A stretch of DNA of 64,000 nucleotides from Gonatopus flavifemur (lineage: Eukaryota > Arthropoda > Insecta > Hymenoptera > Dryinidae). The position numbers were made by a program, and so were the translations under genes. Shown piece after piece: positions 42,946 to 52,637 of the stretch (the stretch's first letter is position 1; each line of letters opens with the position of its first letter). The stretch covers positions 44,556,001 through 44,620,000 of the forward strand of contig JAFFJZ010000004.1 in the NCBI GenBank assembly GCA_018340375.1, written 5' to 3'. The notes under the pieces are model-generated. The model was not told the DNA's origin, did not search any database, and worked only from the letters and a program-made list of their open reading frames with translations.

Positions 42946-43067
42946 TAGGGCTGATGGACTTTTCAGCCAAAGGAGGTCTCCTCCCATATAGAACCTATCC
43001 ATAACACGTACGCAGTGTCTATATGTATTATACATCAAGAGACGCGGTAGCGTCTCCACGCTAAGTA

Positions 43068-43178
43068 GGATGGGAGCCAAATCAACGAAAAGACAAATCA
43101 ACGAAATCAGTGTTTGAAAAGAAAGAGTGTGACGTATCTCTCTTTTCAACCAACTTTTCGTTAATTTGGCCCCCATCC
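43068..43178. mobile_element. MITE family B copy 1, 8-bp TSD
   Basis: 111 bp with ends GGATGGGAGCCAAATCAACG and CCCCCATCC in inverse orientation, flanked by the exact duplication GCTAAGTA (43060-43067 and 43179-43186). Contains ATCAACGAAA repeats and TTGAAAAGAAAGAG. A second copy in opposite orientation is at 43578-43696. Confidence 0.85.
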
Positions 43179-43186
43179 GCTAAGTA

Positions 43187-43569
43187 CATAAAAAAACCTG
43201 AAAAAACGTGTAAGGAAAAAAGCAGAAGTCATGTGCTACCGTGTATTTTTACGCGTATCTTACGCGTGATGGGGATAGTAAAAAAATCCTTAACTGACAA
43301 TAACTCAATACATATTGTATGTCACGAAAAAGTAATTCAACTTCCAGTATATAATTCGACCATGAACTCCCGATCACGTACACTACGAACTTGATCCGTT
43401 CATGCGATACTGAGATATGAACGTTCCAAATTTTCATACGATCGGAATATCAGAGAGTCTTCGCCACTATCAGCGATTTCTTCTATCACTTTTCATTTAT
43501 TGTTCTCCAAAGACAGTTTCCAATGTTTCCAGTATTATCATTATCTAAAGGGAATTTCCAATGTTTCCA
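43187..43569. other. No gene seen
   Basis: Unassigned sequence between the two family B MITEs. Confidence 0.5.
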
Positions 43570-43577
43570 ATATTGAG

Positions 43578-43696
43578 GGGTGGGGGCCGAATCAACGAAA
43601 CCATTGGTTGAAAAGAAAGAGATGTATGATGTATGATTTATTCTTTCCAATTAACGGTTTCGTTGATTTGGTTTTTCGTTGATTTGGCCCCCATCC
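43578..43696. mobile_element. MITE family B copy 2, 8-bp TSD with one mismatch
   Basis: 119 bp with ends GGGTGGGGGCCGAATCAACG and ATTTGGCCCCCATCC, flanked by ATATTGAG (43570-43577) and ATGTTGAG (43697-43704). Same internal words as copy 1 in reverse order, so the two are independent insertions of one family. Confidence 0.8.
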
Positions 43697-43766
43697 ATGT
43701 TGAGATGTATTCTGTCTCTTCCTTTCCTCGAACATCCAATAGCGTTCATCTTATCATGCATATATA

Positions 43767-43913
43767 CTCGCACAGCACAACCACCGATCCCCGGACATTT
43801 CTCCGTGGCCTCTACGTCGCTTCTCCGTCCATCCACCTTATATCCACGTCTCTCTTTTCTCCACCTCGGTTCTACGGACATGCGACGTGGATATCGGTGG
43901 GTATGCTGTTAGA
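43767..43913. mobile_element. MITE family A copy
   Basis: CGCACAGCACAACCACCGAT at the left and ATCGGTGGGTATGCTGT at the right, TA on both sides (43765-43766 and 43914-43915). Internal CTACGTCGCTTCTCCG and ATCCACGTC are shared with the copies near 40-41 kb. 147 bp. Confidence 0.68.
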
Positions 43914-43937
43914 TATATATAAAAATGTATATATATA

Positions 43938-44057
43938 ACTGTGGGCAAAAAGTACGGTGAATTTGTTTGTAAAATGAAAAATTTTCATTTATTCTTCTAC
44001 ATCAATTTCATCCCCTTCAAAGTAATCCCCTCTCGATAAAATACAGTTATGCCAACG
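43938..44057 (-). pseudogene. mariner transposase C-terminal fragment
   Basis: On the minus strand 44057-43989 reads RWHNCILSRGDYFEGDEID and a stop, the conserved mariner C-terminus (family pattern W..C....G.YFEG). The sequence below it (TAACTGTGGGCAAAAAGTAC near 43937) looks like the 3' terminal inverted repeat after a TA. Everything upstream of RWH is missing. It is a different lineage from the intact mariner at 2189-3229, whose C-terminus reads YFES. Confidence 0.65.
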
Positions 44058-44079
44058 TTTTGTTTTGCCAATGTTTGTT

Positions 44080-45540
44080 CTCAAATAATGGGATCCTTAA
44101 ATATGGTGAATATTCAATAACTTTCTCCTGACTCATTTTCACACTCACATATCGTTATTCCCAAATACGTGTCGAGAATGAAAACAATCTTGTTTACCAG
44201 TGAATTAATCTCCCCATCCCAGAATATATTCAACCATAAGGATCTGTGAGATTGGGAATACTTATATGAGATTGAATATATCTTATCAATAGCATTTGAG
44301 AGAAGAATTATCTGAAAATGAACAGAATTGAAAAAACGTGTGCCGGCATTTGACACGAATCGCTACATGGACAGCATTGGGAGTGGTTCATAATCTTTTG
44401 AAAACATCTTCGTCTTGAAAATATAGAGTGGAATGCAACACAAATTGAATTCATCCATTTCACATACCAGAGTAGCGCTGAATTATTCCAAACTGAACGT
44501 GTTGGTTCTCTGTGATAGATTTTGAAATTGTTGAAGTGGAATACTTGGCGCGGCCGATTACGTGAGTTTCGAGTCTTAAGGGGGGTGATACATGTAACGG
44601 CCTCATTTTCGGTCATTTTTCAGAGGCATATTTAATAGGGGAGGAATGAGTAAATCTTTTTGCCAAAAGGCATACTTATTAATTACTCCTTCAACTACAT
44701 GACATAGAATTTTACTTTTTTTTTTCAAAATGGCCGCCGTACGGAGCGATTTTTTAAGACCCTCGCGGTGGGACGCACCAAACGGTCGGATTTTTTATGT
44801 CTGCAATATCAATCTGAAATCGGAAAAATTTGTTAGAGTGTGTTCATGAGACATGAATATTCTATTTGAACCAACAAAAAATAAAAAAAAATGTCCAATT
44901 GGCACGCATCAGTAGGAAAAATTCAATTTTTACCCCTGTTTTCAGATGGTCTTTGGATCAAAAATAGTCGTCCTTGGGAATTTTTTTGGAATGTTCAAAG
45001 TTCAAATAGAATATAATACTTCAGAGAAGATGTGTACCAAATTTCATTGGAATCGGTTGAGAACTTTCTGAGTTACCCGACTCGAAATTATCATAGGGTC
45101 AACCTGACATTTGGTGAGGACCCATACAGCACCAAGAGGTTCTATCAACATCCTCAGAACGTTTCTGAAACTTCGGGATGTTCTGAAAATGTCTCAGGAT
45201 GTTCAGGAAACATCATATTTACATACCAGGGATGTAGGAATGTCACGAATGTCACGAATGTATGAGCCATTGAAAATGAGAATTTGGTAATGTTCAAACT
45301 TGTGTCAAATTCCCCAATATTCTCCATTTGGAGCCGATGAAAATGACTGCGGTGGAGCCTGTATCGATAGATCTGACAAATTACATTTGTATCCTTTTAT
45401 ACACATAATGAAATTTTGCTCCGCGCCAATTTTGAGGTTAATTCTTGATAATTGATATTCTGCCAATGGTTTCGAACTTCTGAAATGGAATCTTCCCAAA
45501 TATTCAATACAAAACATACTTCCATTGTTGTTTGATACTT
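44080..45540. other. No gene recognised
   Basis: Unassigned. A minus-strand frame of about 100 residues (44308-44616) and one of 70 (45305-45517) match nothing I know. The 44700-44960 part has runs of T and A and the text of a dispersed element without visible ends. Confidence 0.45.
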
Positions 45541-45791
45541 TTGTCTCCAGTCAAACTACAAATACAAATTTTTATAGGTTAGATATAAAATACTTAGTTT
45601 CTATATAACGTTTCGAGAACGTTCTGAAAACCTACCATAGAATTTGTCAACAATGTCCCCAAAACGTATTTTCCAGCACATTGAATGAATGTTCTCAAAA
45701 TGTTTAGGGAATATACTTTCGGGAACCAACATCTGTGGGACAATGGACACGTTTTCAAAACGTTTTGAGAACTTTCGGTGCTGTTTAGGCA
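45541..45791. repeat. Dispersed repeat R1 (AACGTTCTgAAAACgTACCATAG)
   Basis: About 250 bp shared with 51941-52152 and partly with 50919-51125: GATATAAAATACTTAGTTT, GTTTCGAGAACGTTCTGA, ACCATAG, GTTCTCAAAATGTTT, TTCGGTGCTGTTTAGG. The other two copies lie inside the hAT element at 50738-52619. This suggests the repeat is hAT-derived. Confidence 0.65.
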
Positions 45792-45801
45792 TTAATGAAT
45801 T

Positions 45802-45975
45802 ATGAATCATATTTGCAACAAGTATGTGTCCGTATCAAATGGATCAGTGGATGTGGAACGTTCGTTTTCTGCATTCAAACGCATTCTGGATGATAGACAA
45901 CATCATTTCACTATGGAAAGCTTGGAGTAGTATATCGTAATATACTTTCATCAAAACGATGATAGAAATAAGTAA
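45802..45975 (+). pseudogene. hAT transposase dimerisation-domain remnant
   Basis: The frame from ATG 45802 reads YVSVSNGSVDVERSFSAFKR, then ILDDRQHHFTMESLE, a stop (45928-45930), YIVIYFHQND and a final stop. VERSFS..KRIL.DRR..FT.ENL is the conserved C-terminal dimerisation motif of hAT transposases, where it mediates dimer formation. No upstream catalytic part is seen in this frame. It sits immediately after repeat R1, which also occurs inside the hAT element at 50738-52619, so both could derive from one hAT family. Confidence 0.7.
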
Positions 45976-46149
45976 ATTGGTCATTCTGTTTTATTTCTGA
46001 TTTTTTTATGAATGAAAACTCGTTACAATTTTTTGATATTTTGTGGCATATTTTTGACGTTCCACTGCATATTTTGAGATTTTTTCATGCATATTTCGCT
46101 TTTTTTTTGTTGCATATAATCCGGTCTCCGGTCATGAAATATGCAGTAG

Positions 46150-46729
46150 AAACTTGAAGGACCTTTCACTCGTATCAAAACGGGTCTAACCATCATTTCA
46201 AATCAGGCTAGGAGTTGTTGAAGAATATTCTCTGTCAATAATTGCATTATCTAACCTTCAAAAATGTGATGATACTGACATTATTCGGTGTGTTTATGAA
46301 CTTTCCATACTTCAATTATGCTCAAATGATACTGTTGCCGAGATCAGACTTGATTTATACCAGAAATATACGGAAATTTGATACGTTTTTAGTAATAATT
46401 GGGTATGGAGAATTCATATCGAATCCTCACTGAATTTGTACTGAATAAATACCGAATGATTGGGAATATTCCGGTGTGACGTGAAAAATTGCGCACAAAG
46501 TAATTTTCACCGCCACCTATCACGAGCGCGTTATCCGCGTTCCTGCATGGAAGGGAGAGGCAGCGACGTTTGTTCTACAGAGTCTCTCGGGAGGCGCACT
46601 CCATGGGTAGGATTTTTTACTTATGTATCCTGAACTCCTTCTCGGGGGCTCCTCTCCCCACCCTGGATGAATCATTAAGAAGGCCAACATAACCCAGGAG
46701 GACCACACCCACGGAGACATCAGACGCTC
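46150..46729. other. No gene seen
   Basis: Unassigned; the part at 46530-46730 is somewhat GC-richer. No motif recognised. Confidence 0.45.
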
Positions 46730-46975
46730 GACGCGCATCAGGGGGCATAATCTCGAATAGAAAATTTTCAAACGGATTTCAGCGCCGCCATACGGTAGTA
46801 CAGTGAACTATTTTACATGTATACACTAACACTAATTCGAAAATCGGTGTGATTTGTTCATTGTTTGTGTTGGTTGTATCTATGGCGAATAATTCACTGT
46901 ACTACCGTACGGCAGCGCTGAAATCCGTTTGAGAATGTTCCATTTGAGATTATGCCCCCTGACGCGCATATCATA
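46730..46975. repeat. Inverted repeat pair around an 85-bp core
   Basis: The left arm (GCGCATCAGGGGGCATAATC .. AACGGATTTCAGCGCCGCC, TACGGTAGTACAGTGAA) is mirrored on the right (TTCACTGTACTACCGTACGG .. GCGCTGAAATCCGTTTGAGA, GATTATGCCCCCTGACGCGC). Arms of about 78 bp. Probably a small hairpin MITE; ends and target duplication not fixed. Confidence 0.65.
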
Positions 46976-47690
46976 GATCTTCCCTGCAGAGCCTCAACTA
47001 CACTGTCGTTGGAGATTACTACCACCCGCACCTCATACAATGTGGCCCCAGCCCAGCACTCAGCTGCCACCTCCATCACCCCACCATTCACTTCAAAACC
47101 TCATCACCATGCTCCAATGTCGTTCCTGGTACAAGAAACCAGCTCTAAAACATTTCGCCAATCCGAGTGCGCTGATTCTAGGGAATTACTAGGGATAATC
47201 CAGGCTCGAGACCAACCGTGAATGTGTCCACTGCCCAAGGCACTGAATTGGAAAACGGCTGATCAAAGCAGCTCCCAAAGGACGAAGACCCCCTCCCATC
47301 GATCACCATTCTCGTTCAACGGCATCAGTCAATAACCAGCTAATCAAATCTGATGAATAATTGTTCAATTATCACCCAATGAGATTGGGTGAAATTGATC
47401 AATACTTGTCCATTCTTCACGGAGAGAAATGGATTCTGAGGGGTATAAGAAATATTATAAAGACAAGAATATTTTATACTAAGCATGAGGACAAGGATCT
47501 AGATTCTAACCACAAGTATACATTTATTATAAAGATGTTTACTTCAAGGTAGTAAATATATTTTTTACCCAGTAATATACTATTTCATTGAAGGCAAGAA
47601 AGAAGGTTAGTTCCTATTATAATATAGGATTCTCACAACTACTATCTCCAGATGCTTACAGTAAAGAAACAATATTATGAAAAAAAAAAA
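46976..47690. other. No gene; A14 run at 47680-47693
   Basis: Unassigned. A stretch of 46976-47330 is pyrimidine-rich without motif. The A14 run marks the 3' side of the tRNA-like sequence that follows (on the minus strand it is a Pol III-type T-run). Confidence 0.5.
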
Positions 47691-47696
47691 AAATTA

Positions 47697-47771
47697 TTTC
47701 GCCGGATGTGAACTCGGGCTCATAACGTCACAGTCGGTCACCTCGACCGCTCAGCTACCGACGCTCGCTCG
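47697..47771 (-). repeat. tRNA-like sequence followed by T-run
   Basis: On the minus strand: GGTAGCTGAGCGGTCGAGG (A-box-like), GAGCCCGAGTTCACATCC (degenerate B box), then a run of 14 T, the Pol III terminator signal. Six of seven acceptor positions can pair (GCGTCGG with CCGGCGA). The anticodon arm is not clear to me and the B box is imperfect, so it is a tRNA pseudogene or SINE head more likely than a working tRNA. Confidence 0.5.
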
Positions 47772-47884
47772 AGTACATAAGAATTGTAGCTGTACTTGAA
47801 GTACATCAGATCTTCAAACGATGTAAATTTCGAGAAACTTATGGTTCGCACTTGATTTCCGTTGAAAAGGGAGATTATAATGAT

Positions 47885-48115
47885 TAATGAAAGATGGTTA
47901 TTCATCGTAACTATATATTTTGTTGGTCCTCATGATACTATGATTGAAATATCCATTTGATCACTGCAAGTAACCGAGATTCTTATGGATAAAATATGGA
48001 TTCTAATGATAACTATATATTTTGTTGGTCAATATAATACTATTTTTAAAATCTGCATTTCATTACTGTGAATAACAGAGATTCTTACGATTAAAATACA
48101 GATTTCAACGGTAAG
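47885..48115. repeat. Tandem repeat, ~115-bp unit, 2-3 copies
   Basis: GATTC.TA.GATAACTATATATTTTGTTGGTC followed by ATACTAT.ATT and GA.TTCTTA.GAT recurs at about 47885, 47990 and, partly, 48090. The block lies between inverted words GGAGAGAAATGG (47418) and CCATTTCTCTCC (48248), so it may be the inside of a larger inverted-repeat element (about 47335-48320). Confidence 0.55.
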
Positions 48116-48274
48116 TATATTACTTTTATGATAAACATATTTTGACCGTAAGAATCTTGTATTTCAGGACTAAAGAAATAGTTAATACCTCCAAGCATAC
48201 AGATATTAACAGTTAGTATCCACATTTCTATAATACGATTTGTATAATCCATTTCTCTCCGTGTTGTGTCCACA

Positions 48275-49240
48275 TTCGCGACCAATAATTGATCAATTCC
48301 AGTGGACCATTGGATTTCCCAATTGCAGGGCAATCTTAGGTCAATGGCATGGGCACAGGTGCTGCCGTCAGCTGTGAAATAATGTGACCTATAATTTGGC
48401 AATTATCGAACAATTATTTTGGTTTGAGAATGATCGAAAATTGACCAATAACTCGTTATTGATTGATATATACTGTGGCATAACTTCAAAACACTAATAT
48501 AATAACTTTAGTGTGAAAACATTTTGTTCGAATTTGTTGAAAATTTGTTTTCAATTTCTTCATTTCATAACTGTGATGACGGCACTATGAAATTGAATCC
48601 ATTCATCTAACATTATAGTACATGTATGACTATCTGCAATTTGCGTATTGTTAATTCAGATAGAAATCATAACCCGAAACCACACTTTTTGATATTGGTA
48701 TGGAGTTCAATCGGTTCACTCAGTTATAATAATAATAGGAATATGCATCCATGCTCCAAAATTGGAATTCAAACCGAAATTGAGGCTATGAATAACCACA
48801 ATTTATCGCGACAATTTGACTGCGCCACGAATAATATGAAATTCGGATAAGTTGCAATCACTGATACGACAGAGATAAATGAATCGATAAACCACAACAA
48901 TTTTTTGTAATAAACAATACATAATGAACCTATCATATTAACATGACATGACCAATGCAAAATTCCATATTACCGATAGAAAACAAGTGAAGTTCTACAT
49001 TCCCAGATTTTCGATTTATGTTGAATGATCAATTTTTGGTCAATTCGATGGACCACGAGATTGATCAATAATTGTCCTGTTCTATGTCCACATTAGAAAC
49101 CAACAATTGGTCCTTCAAGAATGATCAATTTTCGATCAATCATTGTCCAATGAATAGACAGGCGCATAAAGATTTTACATAATTTCCAAATAATTGATCA
49201 ATTATTAGCAAATGTCATTGGAATCAATAAAATTGACCAA
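48275..49240. repeat. ATTGACCAATAATTGATCAATT-type repeats
   Basis: Scattered copies of GACCAATAATTGATCAATT, TGTCCACATT.G.GACCAA and CAATTGGTCC recur at 48280-48330, 48425-48450 and 49020-49245 in both orientations. They look like remains of one inverted-repeat element. No protein motif in the intervening sequence. Confidence 0.45.
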
Positions 49241-49244
49241 TGAT

Positions 49245-49657
49245 TGGAACCAATCCAGGGTCGGACGGTCTCAGCGATATACCATTATAAGGAACCCACG
49301 TTGTTACCGAAGTTTCTGCGTCAAATTGGAGGATTTGGTGTAAGATTAGAAGGAATGGTCACGAAATTTGAGACGAAACTGTTGTGGCGTTTGGGGATTC
49401 TGCGGTGAGTGGCGGTCACCCGTTATTTCTTGAGGGCTTATTGTGTGTTGGGAAAGGGGGCGGATGGTGCTGCGAGGACCACGCCGTCTGCAGTAACTTT
49501 CTTCACCTCCTTCTCTTCCTTTTGTGCCTTCATCTTATTGTAAAGTATGGCCCAATGCCTAGTATTTTTCTGGCACTGTGATGTTAATATATTTGATCTT
49601 TTCCCCTTCATCTCGTGTATAACCGTCTGGTCAATGACCAAATTTTCACCATTCATT
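49245..49657. other. No defensible gene
   Basis: Unassigned. A minus-strand frame (49656-49438) has a lysine-rich stretch vaguely like Myb/SANT-like domains that accompany some DNA transposons, too weak to annotate as a gene. Confidence 0.4.
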
Positions 49658-50918
49658 CAATGACCGGGTACCCGCGTACCCACTTATTTCGTCTCAAAAA
49701 CCGTCCGTTTTTCAAGCTTGCTCTACACAATTCTGAATCTGGGATATGAACATCGATGTTCCGAACATATATGATAATCTCGAAGTGTTCCCAATGAGTT
49801 ATTTATGGATTCATCATGGAATTCTTGGAGAATCCATGTTATAACAGTTCAAAATCAATTCTATACGAACTCATGGTATTCAAGAAACATTCTTGCAGAA
49901 TCCTTCAGAATTCATTGTGAATTTTTTTGAAACTGAATTTCATTATAAATTCTTTCGAAAAATCAATGACCAGAAACGTCTTTAGATGGGGCTTGAAGGT
50001 CTACAGCTTTGGGCGACAAAATTATGAAAGTTTCTTACATTGTTTTCAAATAATATAAATGAACTTGGCAGAGTATTATTAGCCCCTGAGCGGCAAAAAT
50101 GTAAAAACACCCCTGGTTATAGCCTGTTGACGTTTCATTCAATCCATTTGTTTGCGATCTTCAGATGTTACGATGGGAAGTATCGACACATTAGTTACAT
50201 TGAAGAAATATAATTTATCGATATTACAATATTGATCATCAGACCATCATCAACTTTGAGGAAGGTGTTATTCAGTGCAGTGAATTGTCTATTGAGTTCA
50301 GTGGGGGGAAAAAAATTATAACGTGACAAGCACTTCGTGACTCTTCAGAATAAATAATCGTAAAAATAATAAATGAGATGGATGATTTATCAAGTACTAA
50401 TTTTCGACGGTAAGACAGGCTCCCATTATTTTCTGTATAGAATTAATTATTCTACATTGAGAAAAAAAAGTAATTGCGAAACAAAAATATTTATCCAATG
50501 GTATTTATGAAATATTTCTTCGAATCAATGGAATTTTATTACGATAAATGAGATGGTTTTTCACCACATGGAATATCTCATCAAGTCAAAAGTCATTTCA
50601 TCCAATAGAATGAGATTCCATTGATTCAAAGAAATATTCCATGAATACTATTGGATAAAATAATAACTTTGTTCTCTTGGTGTATATACACAACCTATTT
50701 TCAACTTTTTAGAATCAATAATTGAATTCGAAACTTTCAGGGCCGGCCCTAGGTATTTTGCCGCCCTAGGCGAAATCCCAAGACGCCGCCCACTACCCTG
50801 TAAAAAAACCTGTCAATTACAGTGAATGGTATATTCGCATCGTAAATTCGCAATTGAACACGAAAATTAGGATATTTGGTTAACTATACAACAATAGATG
50901 GATTAAATTTTGTATAGA

Positions 50919-51125
50919 TTAGGAATAAAGTACTATATTTCCATGGAATGTTTCAGAAACATTCTGAAGAAATATCTCAGCACACACAAATGATATTTGC
51001 CGGACGTCTTACGTAACATAAAAAATGCAGGTTTCCACAAATTTTGAAACACGTACTCTCTGAAACTTAAATCCATACCACTGACACGTTTTGAAAACTT
51101 TCGACTTTTTTTGGTGGTACGCTTC
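50919..51125. repeat. Repeat R1, partial copy
   Basis: GAATAAAGTACTATATTTCC, ATGTTTCAGAAACATTCTGA and ACGTTTTGAAAACTTTCG correspond to the R1 copies at 45541-45791 and 51941-52152. Confidence 0.5.
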
Positions 51126-51940
51126 ATTATATTCTAATTCTCACGCACATAATATACTTCAAAATTCATTATAATCAAAACTTGCCTTACTTGAAAACTC
51201 GTTCAAATGAAAAATTGCTGATCAACCCTGAGTAGACGTCGGTTCTCCATACAATATTACTTCGACACACAATAAAACAAAAGATGAATGCACCGACAAT
51301 ACGATAGTCTTTTGTTAACCTATGAATCTTGCATGGAGGAAAAACAAAACACATATTACAAATTTCCAATGAAGCGATTCAAAATTGAATGGTATCTTAT
51401 TGCAGTTCATAAAAAAATGTTCTTATTATGCAACTTTATGGATTTTTCAACAGGATATTCATAAGTAAAACACGAAGTCGTACTCTGCTAAAAATGTCCC
51501 ATAGAAGACGATAAAATTTTTCTTACGAGTTTCAATACGGTTTCTAAAATTGGAATCCCCATGCTGTATCGTGCGTTTACGATAGAATTCTATTGATTCT
51601 TATCGCATCCTACAGGATTTGAGAAATGTACCTGGTTCTATCGTAAAATTCCTGTAGTAGAAAAATGAATTATTCGCAAAAAAAAGGTTATAATTCTCCA
51701 AATAATTAATACTTTGTCTATGGGAAGTTCACTTTAGAACCACGTAAATTTTTCTTAAATCCTATAGAATACGATAAGAATCGACAGAATTCTATCGTAA
51801 ATAATTCACGATACAGCATCGGAATTCCAGTTTCAGGAACCGCATTGAAACCCATAGGGAAAATTTTATCGTTTTCTACGGGAAATTTTTTGCAGGGTAT
51901 GAATTTCTGCTTACGATTCACCATAAATACCTACATGAAA

Positions 51941-52152
51941 ACACATTTGTGCAGGTTGAGAATAAAATACTTGGTTTTCATATGATGTTTCGACAACATT
52001 CTGAGAACGTACCATAGCATACGTAAGAAAACGTCATCGAAACGTGTATTCCTACATGATAAACCAATGTTCTCGAAACGTTTGGAAAACGGACTTTTGA
52101 AAACGAAAATCTGTGAAACCATTGATACGTTGGTTTTCGGTGCTGTTTAGGA
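51941..52152. repeat. Repeat R1 copy
   Basis: GAATAAAATACTTGGTTTTC, ATGTTTCGACAACATTCTGA, GTACCATAGCATACG, TTCTCGAAACGTTTGG and TTCGGTGCTGTTTAGGA align with 45541-45791 in the same order. Confidence 0.65.
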
Positions 52153-52637
52153 TACTGCTTCCAATACTGCCGCGAGACAATGTTGAATACTATTGTCGGA
52201 TGATAACTAGGTTCTCACTCAATCGACATTTGATGTCTTGCATAAATCACCTAATTATCATTATTCACCAGGTCATCTTTCTGATGCCATTCTGAAACTG
52301 AATTAAAAAATAACTTATTTCTTGTAAAATGTGTACTGAAATTCATGCATAAAGACTTTTGCAAAACACTTTTTTTAGAGGAAAATCTCTTTTTTAGAGG
52401 AAAATTGTAATTCTTATTCAGTAATTGAACCACCATGAATTCTTAGGAAGACAGAGAATGTTTCTAATAAGTATTTTGTGTGTCATGTGTATGTGTATGT
52501 TCAGTATGGTTCTTACTCATGATTTCTAGGATTTTGTTGTTTTTCCAAATTTTGCCGCCCCCTGAATCTTGCCGCCCCAGGCGGCCGCCTATACTGCCTA
52601 TATGGACGAGCCGGCCCTGGAAACTTTTCATATTAGA

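Larger units (their letters stand above)
50738..52619. mobile_element. hAT-type non-autonomous element, 8-bp TSD
   Basis: 1882 bp, with ends CAGGGCCGGC at the left and GCCGGCCCTG at the right and GCCGCC-rich subterminal blocks. It is flanked by the exact 8-bp duplication GAAACTTT (50730-50737 and 52620-52627). CAGGGCCGG-type termini and 8-bp duplications are standard hAT features. Inside are two direct copies of repeat R1 (50919-51125 partial, 51941-52152) and mirrored AGAATTCTATCG / GATAGAATTCT words around 51540-51800. No transposase domain recognised. Confidence 0.9.

Noticed and set aside
14593..47771. Functional tRNA genes at 14.6, 19.1, 39.6 and 47.7 kb
   Set aside because: A and B boxes are present to varying degree, but full cloverleaf stems do not form convincingly; treated as tRNA-derived repeats.
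49438..49656. Lys-rich minus-strand frame resembling a Myb/SANT-like domain
   Set aside because: Only a vague similarity over about 40 residues and no partner nuclease; too weak to annotate.
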